The notes beneath the pieces are model-generated. The model was given only the letters and a program-made list of their open reading frames with translations. It was not told where the DNA came from and ran no database searches. Positions 17,572 to 26,036 of a stretch of DNA of 64,000 nucleotides are shown here, piece after piece. The stretch lies in the NCBI GenBank assembly GCA_036666555.1, contig JAVWVS010000009.1, forward strand, positions 1 to 64,000, read 5' to 3'. The position numbers were made by a program, and so were the translations under genes. The stretch is from UMGS1251 sp036666555. GTDB taxonomy: Bacteria; Bacillota; Clostridia; Lachnospirales; Lachnospiraceae. The first letter of the stretch is position 1. Each line of letters begins with the position of its first letter.

Positions 17572-19212
17572 TTAGTCATCTGCTTCTTCATCTTCGGTAA
17601 CGGTATAGGTCTGACGTTTTCTTGCCATTTCATCATTGGCCAGATACTCATCATAGCTTGTGATTTTATCAATCATCTTGCCACCTGGTACAATCTCCAT
17701 AATGCGGTTGGCAGTGGTTTCTACAATCTGGTGATCACGAGAGGTGAAAAGAAGTACTCCCGGGAACTTGGTCATGCCGTTATTTAATGCGGTAATGGAT
17801 TCCATATCCAAATGGTTGGTGGGCTCGTCAAGAACTAAAACGTTGGCACCGGAAATCATCATCTTTGAGAGGAGGCAACGTACTTTTTCTCCTCCGGAAA
17901 GGATTTTCACCTTTTTAATACCATCGTCTCCGGCAAAGAGCATACGGCCAAGGAATCCACGAACGTAGGTTACATCTTTAATTTCAGAGTATTGCATCAA
18001 CCAGTCAGCAATGGAATAATCATTATTAAATTCTGCAGAACTGTCTTTGGGGAAGTAAGCCTGACTGGTGGTCACGCCCCATTTGTAAGTGCCTGTATCG
18101 GGTTCCATTTCTCCGGTGAGAATCTTGAACAATACTGTTTTGGCAAGCTCATTGCTTCCGACGAAGGCAACTTTGTCTTCTCGGTTCAGCGTAAAGGTTA
18201 AGTCATCTAATATTTTTTCACCATCGATGGTCTTAGAAAGGCCCTCTACCGAAAGCACTTCATTACCAATTTCACGCTCCGGTTTAAAGTCAATATAAGG
18301 ATACTTTCGACTGGAAGGACGAATGTCATCCAGTTCGATTTTTTCCAGCGCACGTTTTCTGGAGGTGGCTTGTTTGGACTTGGATGCATTGGCACTGAAA
18401 CGAGAAATAAAGTCTTGTAATTCTTTGATTTTTTCTTCTTTTTTCTTATTGGATTCCTTCATCTGACGGACCGCTAATTGACTGGATTCGTACCAGAAAT
18501 CATAGTTGCCGGCATAAAGCTGAATCTTTCCATAGTCGATATCGGCGATATGGGTACAGACTTTGTTGAGAAAATAACGGTCATGGGATACCACAATAAC
18601 GGTATTTTCAAAGTTGATCAAGAACTCTTCTAACCATGCAATGGCATCCAGATCCAAATGGTTGGTAGGCTCATCTAAAAGTAAAATATCCGGGTTGCCA
18701 AAGAGTGCCTGGGCAAGCAATACTTTGACTTTCATAGAACCGGTTAAATCTTTCATCCGTTTATCATGCAAATCCGTTTCAATACCAAGTCCATTGAGTA
18801 AAGAGGCTGCGTTGGATTCAGATTCCCAACCATCCATGGTGGCAAACTCCCCTTCTAATTCACTGGCTTTGATACCATCGGCATCGGTAAAGTCTTCTTT
18901 GGCATAAATCGCTTCTTTTTCTTTCATGATCTCATAGAGGCGTTTATTACCCATAATGACCGTATCTAAAACCTGACACTCGTCATATTTATAGTGATCT
19001 TGTTGTAGAAAGGAAAGACGGTCTCCCGGTGTGATGATTACATCTCCATTGGTAGAATCCAACTGTCCGGAAAGAATGCGTAGAAAAGTAGATTTACCTG
19101 CACCATTGGCGCCAATCATACCGTAGCAGTTCCCTTCTGTAAATTTAATACTAACATCTTCGAAGAGGGCTTTTTTCCCTAGTCTTAATGTGACATTGCT
19201 TGTACTAATCAT
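17572..19212 (-). CDS. ABC-F family ATP-binding protein (YkpA/YbiT type)
   Basis: The 546-residue soluble protein has two ABC domains without membrane segments: Walker A GANGAGKST, a first signature TGSMKVK, LLLDEPTNHLDLD and a linker helix pair rich in Lys (about 235-305), then a second domain with LSGGEKV and LVLDEPTNHLDME. In the second Walker A, SNELAKT is degenerate (no GKS/T). ABC-F proteins of this class act on the ribosome as translation factors; antibiotic resistance is not implied. The start is the ATG (complement 19212) behind AAGGGAG; the longer open frame upstream lacks a ribosome binding site. Confidence 0.92.
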   Translation of the reverse strand: MISTSNVTLRLGKKALFEDVSIKFTEGNCYGMIGANGAGKSTFLRILSGQLDSTNGDVIITPGDRLSFLQQDHYKYDECQVLDTVIMGNKRLYEIMKEKEAIYAKEDFTDADGIKASELEGEFATMDGWESESNAASLLNGLGIETDLHDKRMKDLTGSMKVKVLLAQALFGNPDILLLDEPTNHLDLDAIAWLEEFLINFENTVIVVSHDRYFLNKVCTHIADIDYGKIQLYAGNYDFWYESSQLAVRQMKESNKKKEEKIKELQDFISRFSANASKSKQATSRKRALEKIELDDIRPSSRKYPYIDFKPEREIGNEVLSVEGLSKTIDGEKILDDLTFTLNREDKVAFVGSNELAKTVLFKILTGEMEPDTGTYKWGVTTSQAYFPKDSSAEFNNDYSIADWLMQYSEIKDVTYVRGFLGRMLFAGDDGIKKVKILSGGEKVRCLLSKMMISGANVLVLDEPTNHLDMESITALNNGMTKFPGVLLFTSRDHQIVETTANRIMEIVPGGKMIDKITSYDEYLANDEMARKRQTYTVTEDEEADD

Positions 19213-19376
19213 GTGTGTTCTCCCTTGCTTAAATAAAATGAAAGCTCCACCGATTATATTACCATGAGAATGAGGTGTTGGCAATATGAAGACGGCTTTT
19301 CAAGAAAAATAACAGGAAAAGGTTTTCGGAATCCATAAAACAGTATATAATAAAAAAGAAAGCGAGGCGCAAAATT

Positions 19377-20234
19377 ATGAAAGAAGCAACATTGGTTTTA
19401 GAAGGCGGAGCAACCAGAGGCGTATTCACATCGGGCGTATTGGATTATCTGATGGAACAAAATTTGTACCTGTCCCATGTCATTGGGGTGTCGGCCGGAT
19501 CTTGCAATGCATTAAATTATGTGTCGAAACAAAAAGAAAGAACCAAAAAATGTACCATACATACAGAAAAGAAGTATAATTTTCATCATGGGATACGTAA
19601 ATTTGTAAAGAAAAAAAGTTTGTTGGATATGGATATGATCTTTGAAAGATATCCGAAGGAGTTGTTTCCCTTTGATTATGATACTTATTTTACATCGGAA
19701 ATGGTCTGCGAAATTGTGGCAACGAATTGTGAGACCGGAAAAGCAGAATATTTGACAGAGACACAAGATGAGGATCGGTTAATGAAGCTTTCCCGAGCAT
19801 CCAGTAGTATGCCATTGCTTGCACCCATTGTAAATATAGACCATGTCCCCTACTTGGATGGAGGGCTGGCGGACTCGCTACCATTGAACAGAGCGGTTCA
19901 ATTAGGAAATCCCAAGATGGTTTTCGTATTGACCAGAAATCCGGGATATCGGAAACAACCAATTAGTAAAGGCCTGGCAGATTTGTATCGTCGTTCCTAT
20001 AAGAAATATCCGAAATTGGTGGAGACTCTTCGCAGGCGAAGCTATTGCTATAACCGTACGATGGACAAGATTGAAGAGTTAGAAGAGGCCGGAAAAATTT
20101 TTGTGATTCGTCCTCAAGTAAAGGCAATTTCAAAATTAGAGCAAAATTATGATGTGCTGTTAGATTTCTACCAACATGGGTATCATCTGATGGAAAAGCA
20201 ATATCAAAATCTACTTCATTATTTAGACAACTAG
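19377..20234 (+). CDS. Patatin-like phospholipase family protein
   Basis: This 285-residue cytoplasmic acyl hydrolase has the Ser-Asp dyad: an oxyanion loop EGGATRGVF (9-17), nucleophile Ser39 in GVSAG, and Asp161 in the DGGLADS motif. It is of the YjjU/RssA-like bacterial group (LVLEGGATRGVFTSGVLDYL). Probable substrates are membrane phospholipids or acyl esters. A TATAAT at 19346-19351 upstream suggests a promoter with a weak -35. It is followed after 9 bp by the HD gene. Confidence 0.92.
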   Translation: MKEATLVLEGGATRGVFTSGVLDYLMEQNLYLSHVIGVSAGSCNALNYVSKQKERTKKCTIHTEKKYNFHHGIRKFVKKKSLLDMDMIFERYPKELFPFDYDTYFTSEMVCEIVATNCETGKAEYLTETQDEDRLMKLSRASSSMPLLAPIVNIDHVPYLDGGLADSLPLNRAVQLGNPKMVFVLTRNPGYRKQPISKGLADLYRRSYKKYPKLVETLRRRSYCYNRTMDKIEELEEAGKIFVIRPQVKAISKLEQNYDVLLDFYQHGYHLMEKQYQNLLHYLDN

Positions 20235-20243
20235 GAGGAAAAA

Positions 20244-20810
20244 ATGGAAATACAAGCACTTTTAGATTTTATGACTCTGGCAGAAAAGTTAAAATGCAAT
20301 ACCAGGCATTCGTGGACATCCACGGGAAGAGCTGAAAGTGTGGCAGAGCATACATATCGGTTGTGTATGTTTGCATGGCTGGTAAAGGAAGACTTTCCGG
20401 AACTGGACATGGAACGGGTACTGAAAATGTGTCTGTTTCATGATATTGGGGAAGCCGTGACGGGAGATGTTCCAAGCTTTGAAAAAGGCGAAGCAGAGCA
20501 GGAAAAGGAAAATAAGGCATTACGGGATATTGAGCAGATGCTTCCAAAAGAAGAGAGGGAGGAATTGGCTTGGTATTTAAAAGAAATCGAGGAGAATGAA
20601 ACAAGAGAATCCAAACTGGTTCATGCTTTAGATAAAATGGAGGCCGTGATTCAGCACAATGAAGCGCCACTGGATACCTGGCTTCCACTGGAATATGAAT
20701 TGCAGTGTACCTATGGACAGGAACAGGCAGAAGAATTCGAATACACCAAGCGATTGCGAGAAAGATTGTTAAGAGATACGAAAGAAAAAATTGAGGGGAA
20801 ACAGTGGTAA
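20244..20810 (+). CDS. HD domain phosphohydrolase (YfbR-like 5'-deoxynucleotidase)
   Basis: The 188-residue protein keeps the metal-binding residues of YfbR-like nucleotidases: RAESVAEH (His36), FHDIGE (His66-Asp67), and a late Asp in VHALDKMEA. The TRHSWTSTGRAES stretch is typical of this group, which dephosphorylates deoxyribonucleoside 5'-monophosphates. AGGAGG precedes the ATG. It is coupled closely to the patatin gene upstream and the MATE gene downstream. Confidence 0.88.
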   Translation: MEIQALLDFMTLAEKLKCNTRHSWTSTGRAESVAEHTYRLCMFAWLVKEDFPELDMERVLKMCLFHDIGEAVTGDVPSFEKGEAEQEKENKALRDIEQMLPKEEREELAWYLKEIEENETRESKLVHALDKMEAVIQHNEAPLDTWLPLEYELQCTYGQEQAEEFEYTKRLRERLLRDTKEKIEGKQW

Positions 20811-20814
20811 AGCA

Positions 20815-22152
20815 ATGGAAAGTACATTAATGACACAAGGACCAATTTGGAAGAAAATCACCGTATTCGCCATACCACTTTTTTTCGGAAATCTATTCCA
20901 GCAACTATATAATACAGCGGATTCTTTGATTGTAGGAAATTTTCTTGGAAGCAATGCGCTGGCGGCAGTCAGTTCTTCCGGCAGTTTGATTTTTCTGTTG
21001 GTGGGATTTTTCAATGGTATCTTTGTAGGTGCAGGGGTAGTAGTGGCCAGATATTATGGTGCCAGAGATATACCCAAAGTGCAAAGGGCAATCCATACCA
21101 CAGTGGCACTGGGGATGGTATCCGGAGTGGCACTGACGATTGTTGGAATCATTTTAACACCACAGATACTGGTTTGGATGGGAACACCCAAAGATGTACT
21201 GCCCAATTCCATTTCTTATTTTCGCATTTATTTTTTGGGCTCCTTGGCTTTTGTGTTGTTCAATGCATGCGTAGGGATTTTACAATCCGTGGGAGACAGT
21301 CAGCATCCATTGATATATCTGATGATTTCTTCCGGAATTAATATTGTATTGGATTTATTATTTGTAGCAGTATTTCATTGGGGAGTGGGTTCTGCAGCCG
21401 TGGCGACGATTATTTCTCAATTTGTCAGTGCCATTTTATGCATGATTCGATTGATGAAAAGTCCGGATGATTATAAGGTGACTTTCAGTAAGATTGGATT
21501 TGATTCTTTTATGCTCAAGCAGATTATTCGAAATGGTCTTCCTACGGGACTCCAAAATTCAATTATTTCCATTGCTAATGTGGTAGTTCAGTCTAACATC
21601 AACTTATTTGGGAAGATGGCAGTGGCAGGATGTGGGGTATATTCTAAAATTGAAGGATTCGCATTTTTACCAATCAACTGTTTTTCCATGGGGCTGACTA
21701 CGTTTATCAGCCAGAATTTAGGGGCAAAAAAGTATGACCGCGCGAAAAAAGGTGCGAAGTTTGGAATCCTATGCAGTGTTACCATGGCCGAAGTCGTGGG
21801 TGTGTGCATTTATCTGGCGGCACCCGTTTTAATCTCTGCCTTTAACAGTTCTGCCAGCGTGATTGCATTTGGAACCATGCAGGCCAGAACCGAGGCTTTG
21901 TTTTATTGTCTGCTGGCATTTTCCCACTGTGTTGCAGGTATTATGCGCGGAGCAGGAAAGTCTATGGTACCCATGTTCGTGATGCTGGTGTGTTGGTGCA
22001 TCATCCGGGTTTCCTACATCACAGTCATCGTACATTACATTCCCAAGATTCAAGTGGTGTTCTGGGCATATCCTCTGACCTGGTCCTTAAGTTCCCTTGT
22101 ATTTTTATTCTTTTTGATAAAATCAAATTGGATTCGTGGATACGAAAACTAA
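20815..22152 (+). CDS. MATE family efflux transporter
   Basis: The 445-residue protein has twelve hydrophobic segments arranged as two MatE repeats, with the family pattern IPLFFGNLFQQLYNTADSLIVG near the N-terminus. MATE proteins export cationic drugs or metabolites using sodium or proton gradients; the substrate is not predictable. The ATG at 20815 has only a weak ribosome binding site and follows the HD gene stop by 4 bp, so coupling is likely; an in-frame TTG at 20791 is an alternative. The stop codon overlaps that of the convergent truA-like gene by 4 bp. Confidence 0.93.
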   Translation: MESTLMTQGPIWKKITVFAIPLFFGNLFQQLYNTADSLIVGNFLGSNALAAVSSSGSLIFLLVGFFNGIFVGAGVVVARYYGARDIPKVQRAIHTTVALGMVSGVALTIVGIILTPQILVWMGTPKDVLPNSISYFRIYFLGSLAFVLFNACVGILQSVGDSQHPLIYLMISSGINIVLDLLFVAVFHWGVGSAAVATIISQFVSAILCMIRLMKSPDDYKVTFSKIGFDSFMLKQIIRNGLPTGLQNSIISIANVVVQSNINLFGKMAVAGCGVYSKIEGFAFLPINCFSMGLTTFISQNLGAKKYDRAKKGAKFGILCSVTMAEVVGVCIYLAAPVLISAFNSSASVIAFGTMQARTEALFYCLLAFSHCVAGIMRGAGKSMVPMFVMLVCWCIIRVSYITVIVHYIPKIQVVFWAYPLTWSLSSLVFLFFLIKSNWIRGYEN

Positions 22153-22889
22153 TAAATGACTTCCTGTAAAAATAGTCCTTTGGGATCCGCAGGTGCACTG
22201 GCAACGGTTAAATCTTTGGGGTCTAAAATCCCAGTCATCTCTTCGATTTTACGTTTCCCTAGGCCTACATCCAGTAACGTAGCAGCAAGCATACGAGTCA
22301 TGTTGTGTAGAAAATCATTAGCTTGAAGGGTAATCTGAATTTCTTCACCGGTATCTAAGATTTCCACGCGAGAAAGCTTTTTACTGGTGGATTTACTTTT
22401 TTTTGCAGTAGAAAAATCTTTGAAATCATGGGTTCCGGTGAGTAAAAGAGCAGCTTGTCGCATTTTTTCTACATCCGGTTTTTGGAAAGAATAATAGGTA
22501 TATTTGCGGTCGAATACACTGGGCACTTCGCTGACGGCCACGCGATAGAGATAGACACGGGAGGTGGCATTTAAGCTTGCATGGAAGCGCTCCGGTTTTT
22601 CTTCCACATTTAAAACGGCAATATCCATAGGAAGGTAGCGATTTAAATAGTGTTTGATTTCGTACTCTTTCAAAGCAGAGGCAGTCTTGAAATTCGCAAT
22701 CTGTCCATGGGCATGGACACCTACTTCGGTTCTGGAACCACAAAACAGTTCCACTTCTTCACCGGTCATTTTTTGAATTACTTCTATTATTTTATTCGAG
22801 ATGGTATTTTCTGACTCTCCTTTGCCAAGTCTCGTCCAACCTTGGTAGCGGCTTCCGTCGTATTGTAATGTTAGTTTTATATTTCGCAT
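22149..22889 (-). CDS. truA: TruA family tRNA pseudouridine synthase with Asp-to-Glu change at the catalytic position
   Basis: The 246-residue protein follows TruA throughout: LTLQYDGSRYQGW at the N-terminus, FHASLNATSRVYLY, TGTHDFKDFST and NDFLHNMTRMLAATLLDVG. TruA makes pseudouridine at positions 38-40 of tRNAs. The catalytic RTDAGVHA motif reads RTEVGVHA here, so residue 55 is Glu where the nucleophilic Asp is expected. It may be a divergent paralogue or a non-catalytic RNA-binding version, so the symbol is by homology only. The start is the ATG behind AAGGAGAA. It is divergent from the thioesterase gene. Confidence 0.85.
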   Translation of the reverse strand: MRNIKLTLQYDGSRYQGWTRLGKGESENTISNKIIEVIQKMTGEEVELFCGSRTEVGVHAHGQIANFKTASALKEYEIKHYLNRYLPMDIAVLNVEEKPERFHASLNATSRVYLYRVAVSEVPSVFDRKYTYYSFQKPDVEKMRQAALLLTGTHDFKDFSTAKKSKSTSKKLSRVEILDTGEEIQITLQANDFLHNMTRMLAATLLDVGLGKRKIEEMTGILDPKDLTVASAPADPKGLFLQEVIY

Positions 22890-22997
22890 GTGTTCTCCTT
22901 GTTTGTGTGATGCGGGTTTTCGAGTGGAAAGTAGTTTTAGTATAACAAAGATTATGATATAATAAAAGCACTTTGACAAGATTCGGAGGAAAAGAAA

Positions 22998-23474
22998 ATG
23001 GAATTAATAGAACGAACCGTAGAAGAGTCGATTGTGGAGACAGTCCATATGGTGCGTCCCAACCACCTAAATGGTGCAGGACGACTATTTGGTGGGATAT
23101 TGATGCAATGGATTGATGAGGCGGCAGGATTGGTAGCAAAACGCCACACTCGATCAAATGTGATTACGGCATCGGTAGATAATCTACGATTTTTAAAAGG
23201 TGCTTACCAAGGAGATGTGGTGGTTTTAATTGGGAAGGCAACTTTTGTGGGCAGAACCTCTATGGAAGTCCGAGTGGACACTTATGTGGAGAATATGGAA
23301 ATGGAGAGAAGAGCTATCAACCGAGCGTATTTTACCATGGTGGCCCTTGATCAAGAAGATAAGCCTACGCCGGTTCCGGGTCTGATTATTCGGACGGAAT
23401 CGGAGAAGGCAGAATGGGAAGCCGGCGAGAAACGCCGGGAAATGCGTGTTCTTCGAAAAGAAGAAGGATTTTAA
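22998..23474 (+). CDS. Acyl-CoA thioesterase, hotdog fold (YciA/BACH type)
   Basis: The 158-residue protein has one hotdog domain with HLNGAGRLFGGILMQWIDEAAG, the Asp/Glu helix that holds the catalytic acid in this family, and SVDNLRFLKGAYQGDVV. It hydrolyses acyl-CoA esters in the cytoplasm. A TATAAT at 22958-22963 and the CGGAGGAAA site upstream support the start. The C-terminal 25 residues are charged and probably disordered. Confidence 0.9.
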   Translation: MELIERTVEESIVETVHMVRPNHLNGAGRLFGGILMQWIDEAAGLVAKRHTRSNVITASVDNLRFLKGAYQGDVVVLIGKATFVGRTSMEVRVDTYVENMEMERRAINRAYFTMVALDQEDKPTPVPGLIIRTESEKAEWEAGEKRREMRVLRKEEGF

Positions 23475-23479
23475 TGATT

Positions 23480-23767
23480 TCATTTTTTGTTTTTTAAAAG
23501 AGAACTGACCGCACGGAGTGTTTGATCAATCTGGGTCTGTTCTTTTTTTGATTTTCCATTTTTCATTAATTCTAAGATTAAGGACATTTCTTCGGAGGTA
23601 AATCGAATTCCTTCTTTGTTGGCACCGGTAATCAGTGCCAGAAGTACGGGAGCAAGATTGTTGCCACTTTTCCCCTGGGTCTGCTGGGCGGCTGTTTTGA
23701 TCAACTCCAATTTTACCGGGTCAATATTTTTCATTGCCGGGTGATTCATCCATGCATTCATATCCAT
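23480..23767 (-). CDS. Hypothetical protein (Met-rich, helical)
   Basis: This protein of about 95 residues is not a recognised family. It starts MDMNAWMNHPAMKNID and is otherwise predicted helical, with LAPVLLALITGANKEG and SLILELMKNG amphipathic stretches and a Lys-rich end. There is no signal peptide. The start at complement 23767 lies 9 bases after AAAGGAA; two Met codons further upstream would be too close to that site. It overlaps the 3' end of the next minus-strand gene by 47 bases in another frame, so the two are probably coupled. Confidence 0.65.
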   Translation of the reverse strand: MDMNAWMNHPAMKNIDPVKLELIKTAAQQTQGKSGNNLAPVLLALITGANKEGIRFTSEEMSLILELMKNGKSKKEQTQIDQTLRAVSSLLKNKK

Positions 23768-24242
23768 TTTCATCATTTCCTTTCTGAGCTTTTTCCATGT
23801 TTGCTTCTGTTTCGAACATAGTGCTATACATCTGATACATTTCCTGCTGTTCCGGTGTCAGCATTCCTTTCATCATATCAAGGGGATTGATGCCGTCCCC
23901 GGTATCTGCCGTTTGAAAAGAAGAAACCAGTTCCATCATACTCATCATATTCAAAACCTTTTCAATGGTTCCGGAACCATTGGCAGATAAATAAGGTTTC
24001 ATTTCCTTTATCATATCTGCAGGGGATACAATTTCACGGTCAAAATCCTGAATATGTATATCCGAGCCAAAATTCTGGAATACTGACATGGTACGTTGCA
24101 GTTCCATAAATTTTACATATACGGCGAGAAACTGCTGGCGGGCAGGAGGCGTATATGGAATCAGCAGTTTCAGTGTTTGTAATTCTTGAGAAGAAACCAG
24201 CTGGTCAAGTGGTGTCATAGGTGTTTTTTCGTTTTGTTCCAT
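23721..24242 (-). CDS. Hypothetical protein (acidic, Met/Gln-rich)
   Basis: This 173-residue soluble protein is not recognised. The middle is Met-rich (VLNMMSMMELV, DMMKGMLTPEQQEMYQMYSTM), giving long amphipathic helices. A GGAGG site 7 bases before the ATG supports expression. It forms a two-gene minus-strand unit with the overlapping small gene downstream; both lie between metabolic genes and a patch of small unknown genes, possibly a lineage-specific unit. Confidence 0.7.
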   Translation of the reverse strand: MEQNEKTPMTPLDQLVSSQELQTLKLLIPYTPPARQQFLAVYVKFMELQRTMSVFQNFGSDIHIQDFDREIVSPADMIKEMKPYLSANGSGTIEKVLNMMSMMELVSSFQTADTGDGINPLDMMKGMLTPEQQEMYQMYSTMFETEANMEKAQKGNDENGYECMDESPGNEKY

Positions 24243-24340
24243 AGGTCCTCCTAACTATCACGTTGTAAATATATATGAGGAAGAAAACGAAAATATGAAA
24301 AATTCATATAATAAAAGGGAAGCATAAAGGAGGTTTCAAA

Positions 24341-24484
24341 GTGGGGAAACGATTAATTATTGATGGAACAGCAGTTTATGAGTTAGATGAAGATTGTATG
24401 CTCAAGAAAAAAGCCGAGGAAAAGAACGAAGAGGGAACACAGAAAGAACATGGGGAAGAACATCACACCAAAAAACAGAGATAG
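24341..24484 (+). CDS. Small hypothetical protein, 47 residues
   Basis: A GTG start lies 7 bases after AAAGGAGG. The product begins MGKRLIIDGTAVYELDEDC and continues as a charged Lys/Glu/His tail with no membrane segment. A TATAAT at 24307-24312 provides a promoter -10, and a perfect terminator begins at the base after the stop codon. Promoter, ribosome binding site, short frame and terminator together make it a convincing independent small gene. The function is unknown. Confidence 0.75.
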   Translation: MGKRLIIDGTAVYELDEDCMLKKKAEEKNEEGTQKEHGEEHHTKKQR

Positions 24485-24517
24485 AAAAAGGGGGATGCAT
24501 GTTGCATCCCCCTTTTT
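24485..24517. terminator. Strong bidirectional terminator, 15-bp stem
   Basis: Bases 24485-24499 pair perfectly with 24503-24517 around a 3-base loop; the arms are five A, five G, then ATGCA. A and T runs on both sides let it serve both the 47-residue gene and the convergent Cys-rich gene. Confidence 0.9.
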
Positions 24518-24528
24518 CTATGTGAAAA

Positions 24529-24774
24529 TTAGCAGCACATGGATCCGCCACCGCCACCAAGTCCGCCACCGCAGCAGCACAGCAATAAGATAATCCACAG
24601 ACAGCTGTCACCACCACCGCCACAGCCTCCACCGCCGCCACAGCCACAGCTGTCACCACCGCCACCGATTCCGCCACCGCAGCAGCAAAGGAGCAAGATG
24701 ATCCAAAGGCAGGAAGAGCCCCCTTTACTAGACTCGCAGCTACATCCACAGTTTGTTGCAGTTAAATCACTCAT
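24529..24774 (-). CDS. Small glycine/cysteine-rich protein with duplicated hydrophobic unit
   Basis: The 81-residue product starts MSDLTATNCGCSCES. Two near-identical units follow, each with SCLWIILLLCCCGGG and a glycine run, separated by a GCGGGGGCGGGG linker, and it ends SMCC. GGAGG lies 7 bases before the ATG. The pattern resembles clostridial proteins annotated as chorion class high-cysteine HCB protein 13, whose function is unknown. Two 8-9 residue hydrophobic stretches are too short for ordinary membrane spans. Possible roles are a spore or envelope structural peptide, a metal binder, or a modified-peptide precursor. The DNA duplication is recent enough to be visible at the base level. 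Confidence 0.8.
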   Translation of the reverse strand: MSDLTATNCGCSCESSKGGSSCLWIILLLCCCGGGIGGGGDSCGCGGGGGCGGGGDSCLWIILLLCCCGGGLGGGGGSMCC

Positions 24775-24807
24775 GTTAAATCCTCCATATATGTTTATTT
24801 ACATTTC

Positions 24808-24835
24808 TATAGTATGTAGGTAGGCTTAATTATGT
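24808..24835 (-). promoter_or_regulatory. Possible sporulation-type promoter upstream of the Cys-rich gene
   Basis: On the minus strand AC is followed after 17 bases by CATACTATA, which fits the short sigma-K consensus AC-N16/17-CATANNNTA; CATACTA alone also fits the sigma-F/G -10. The consensus is short, so a chance match is quite possible. It lies 34 bases before the start codon. Confidence 0.3.
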
Positions 24836-24920
24836 TTCTATAATTATGAAAAATTTTTCCACTGGAAAATAAAATATAACTTTGGTACTATAAGAAGAGT
24901 GAATAAAGTACATCAAAGAA

Positions 24921-26036
24921 ATGAGCAAACTTATGAAAAATAAAAAGAAGGGCATTGCCGCATTGGTTTTATTTGGGGGGAGTCTCTTATTATTACTAGT
25001 CGCACAATTGCATACGGGATTTTCACAATGGTATTCGAAGGAGTGCTACCCCATTCTGGTTCGTCTGGTGGGCGGGCTTTGTTCCGTCGTTCCTTTTTCC
25101 GTCGCGGAGCTGTGTCTATATATATTAGGGGTGTTTGTTTTCATTACCCTTTGCAGACTGGGACTGAGAATCTTTCAAAAAAAAGCAGGGAAAAAGGAAG
25201 TCATAGGAGCTATGACTACAGCAGTATTGGCTGCTTCCATATTATTTTTGATTTTCACACTGGGGTGTGGGTTGAATTATCGGCGGATTTCTTTTTCGGA
25301 AGAAACCAAGATACAGACACGAAAATATAGTGTAGAAGAGTTGGTTTTGTTATGCAAGGAACTAACCCAAGAGGTGAATCAATGGAGCGCACAGGTGCCA
25401 AGAGATGGAAATGGAACGGCAATGGACGGAACTTCTATGCAAGCGACCCAGAAGGCAGCAGTACATACCATGAATCAACTAGGAGAACAATATCCGAGTT
25501 TGGCGGGCTATTATCCAAGACCGAAAGCATTGCTGATGCCGGAGTTGTTATCCTATCAAAACATAAGCGGAGTCTATTCCCCTTTCACGATAGAGGCCAA
25601 TTACAATAATGATATGACACCTTATAATATACCATTTACCATGTGTCACGAATTATCCCATCTTCGTGGGTTTATGCAAGAAGAGGAAGCAAATTTTATT
25701 GCCTATTTAGCCTGTGAGGTATCCGACAGCATGGAATTTAAGTATAGTGGCAGTCTGTTGGCGTGGATCTATAGTACCAATGTGCTTTGCAATCAGGCAC
25801 CACAAGAGTATGAAGCCTTAAGAGCATCCTTATCCCCCCAAGTAAGGAAAGATTTAGAAGAAAACAGCATCTTTTGGGATCGCTATGAAGGAGCCGTGGC
25901 AGATGTTGCCGACCGAGTAAATGATACTTATTTAAAAGCGAATGGACAAAGTGATGGTGTGGAAAGTTATGATCGCATGGTAGATTTGCTAGTGGTATAC
26001 AAATTGGATTCCTTCTCCGATAGTGATTTTTCATAG
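24921..26036 (+). CDS. DUF3810 domain membrane protein, putative zinc peptidase-like
   Basis: This 371-residue protein has three N-terminal hydrophobic segments (about 12-30, 45-75, 90-115) and an extracytoplasmic domain. The domain carries CHELSHLRGF, a HExxH-like motif (His243, Glu244, His247), and a downstream EEEANFIAYL Glu, a layout seen in gluzincin-type metallopeptidases. It matches DUF3810, for which no substrate is known. The ribosome binding site is weak; the ATG at 24933 is an alternative. Its 3' end overlaps the convergent acetyltransferase gene by 70 bp. Confidence 0.85.
   Translation: MSKLMKNKKKGIAALVLFGGSLLLLLVAQLHTGFSQWYSKECYPILVRLVGGLCSVVPFSVAELCLYILGVFVFITLCRLGLRIFQKKAGKKEVIGAMTTAVLAASILFLIFTLGCGLNYRRISFSEETKIQTRKYSVEELVLLCKELTQEVNQWSAQVPRDGNGTAMDGTSMQATQKAAVHTMNQLGEQYPSLAGYYPRPKALLMPELLSYQNISGVYSPFTIEANYNNDMTPYNIPFTMCHELSHLRGFMQEEEANFIAYLACEVSDSMEFKYSGSLLAWIYSTNVLCNQAPQEYEALRASLSPQVRKDLEENSIFWDRYEGAVADVADRVNDTYLKANGQSDGVESYDRMVDLLVVYKLDSFSDSDFS

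Noticed and set aside
24539..24823. Proline-rich open frame on the plus strand
   Set aside because: It is the exact antisense of the glycine-rich gene: glycine codons read as proline on the other strand. The minus strand has the ribosome binding site.
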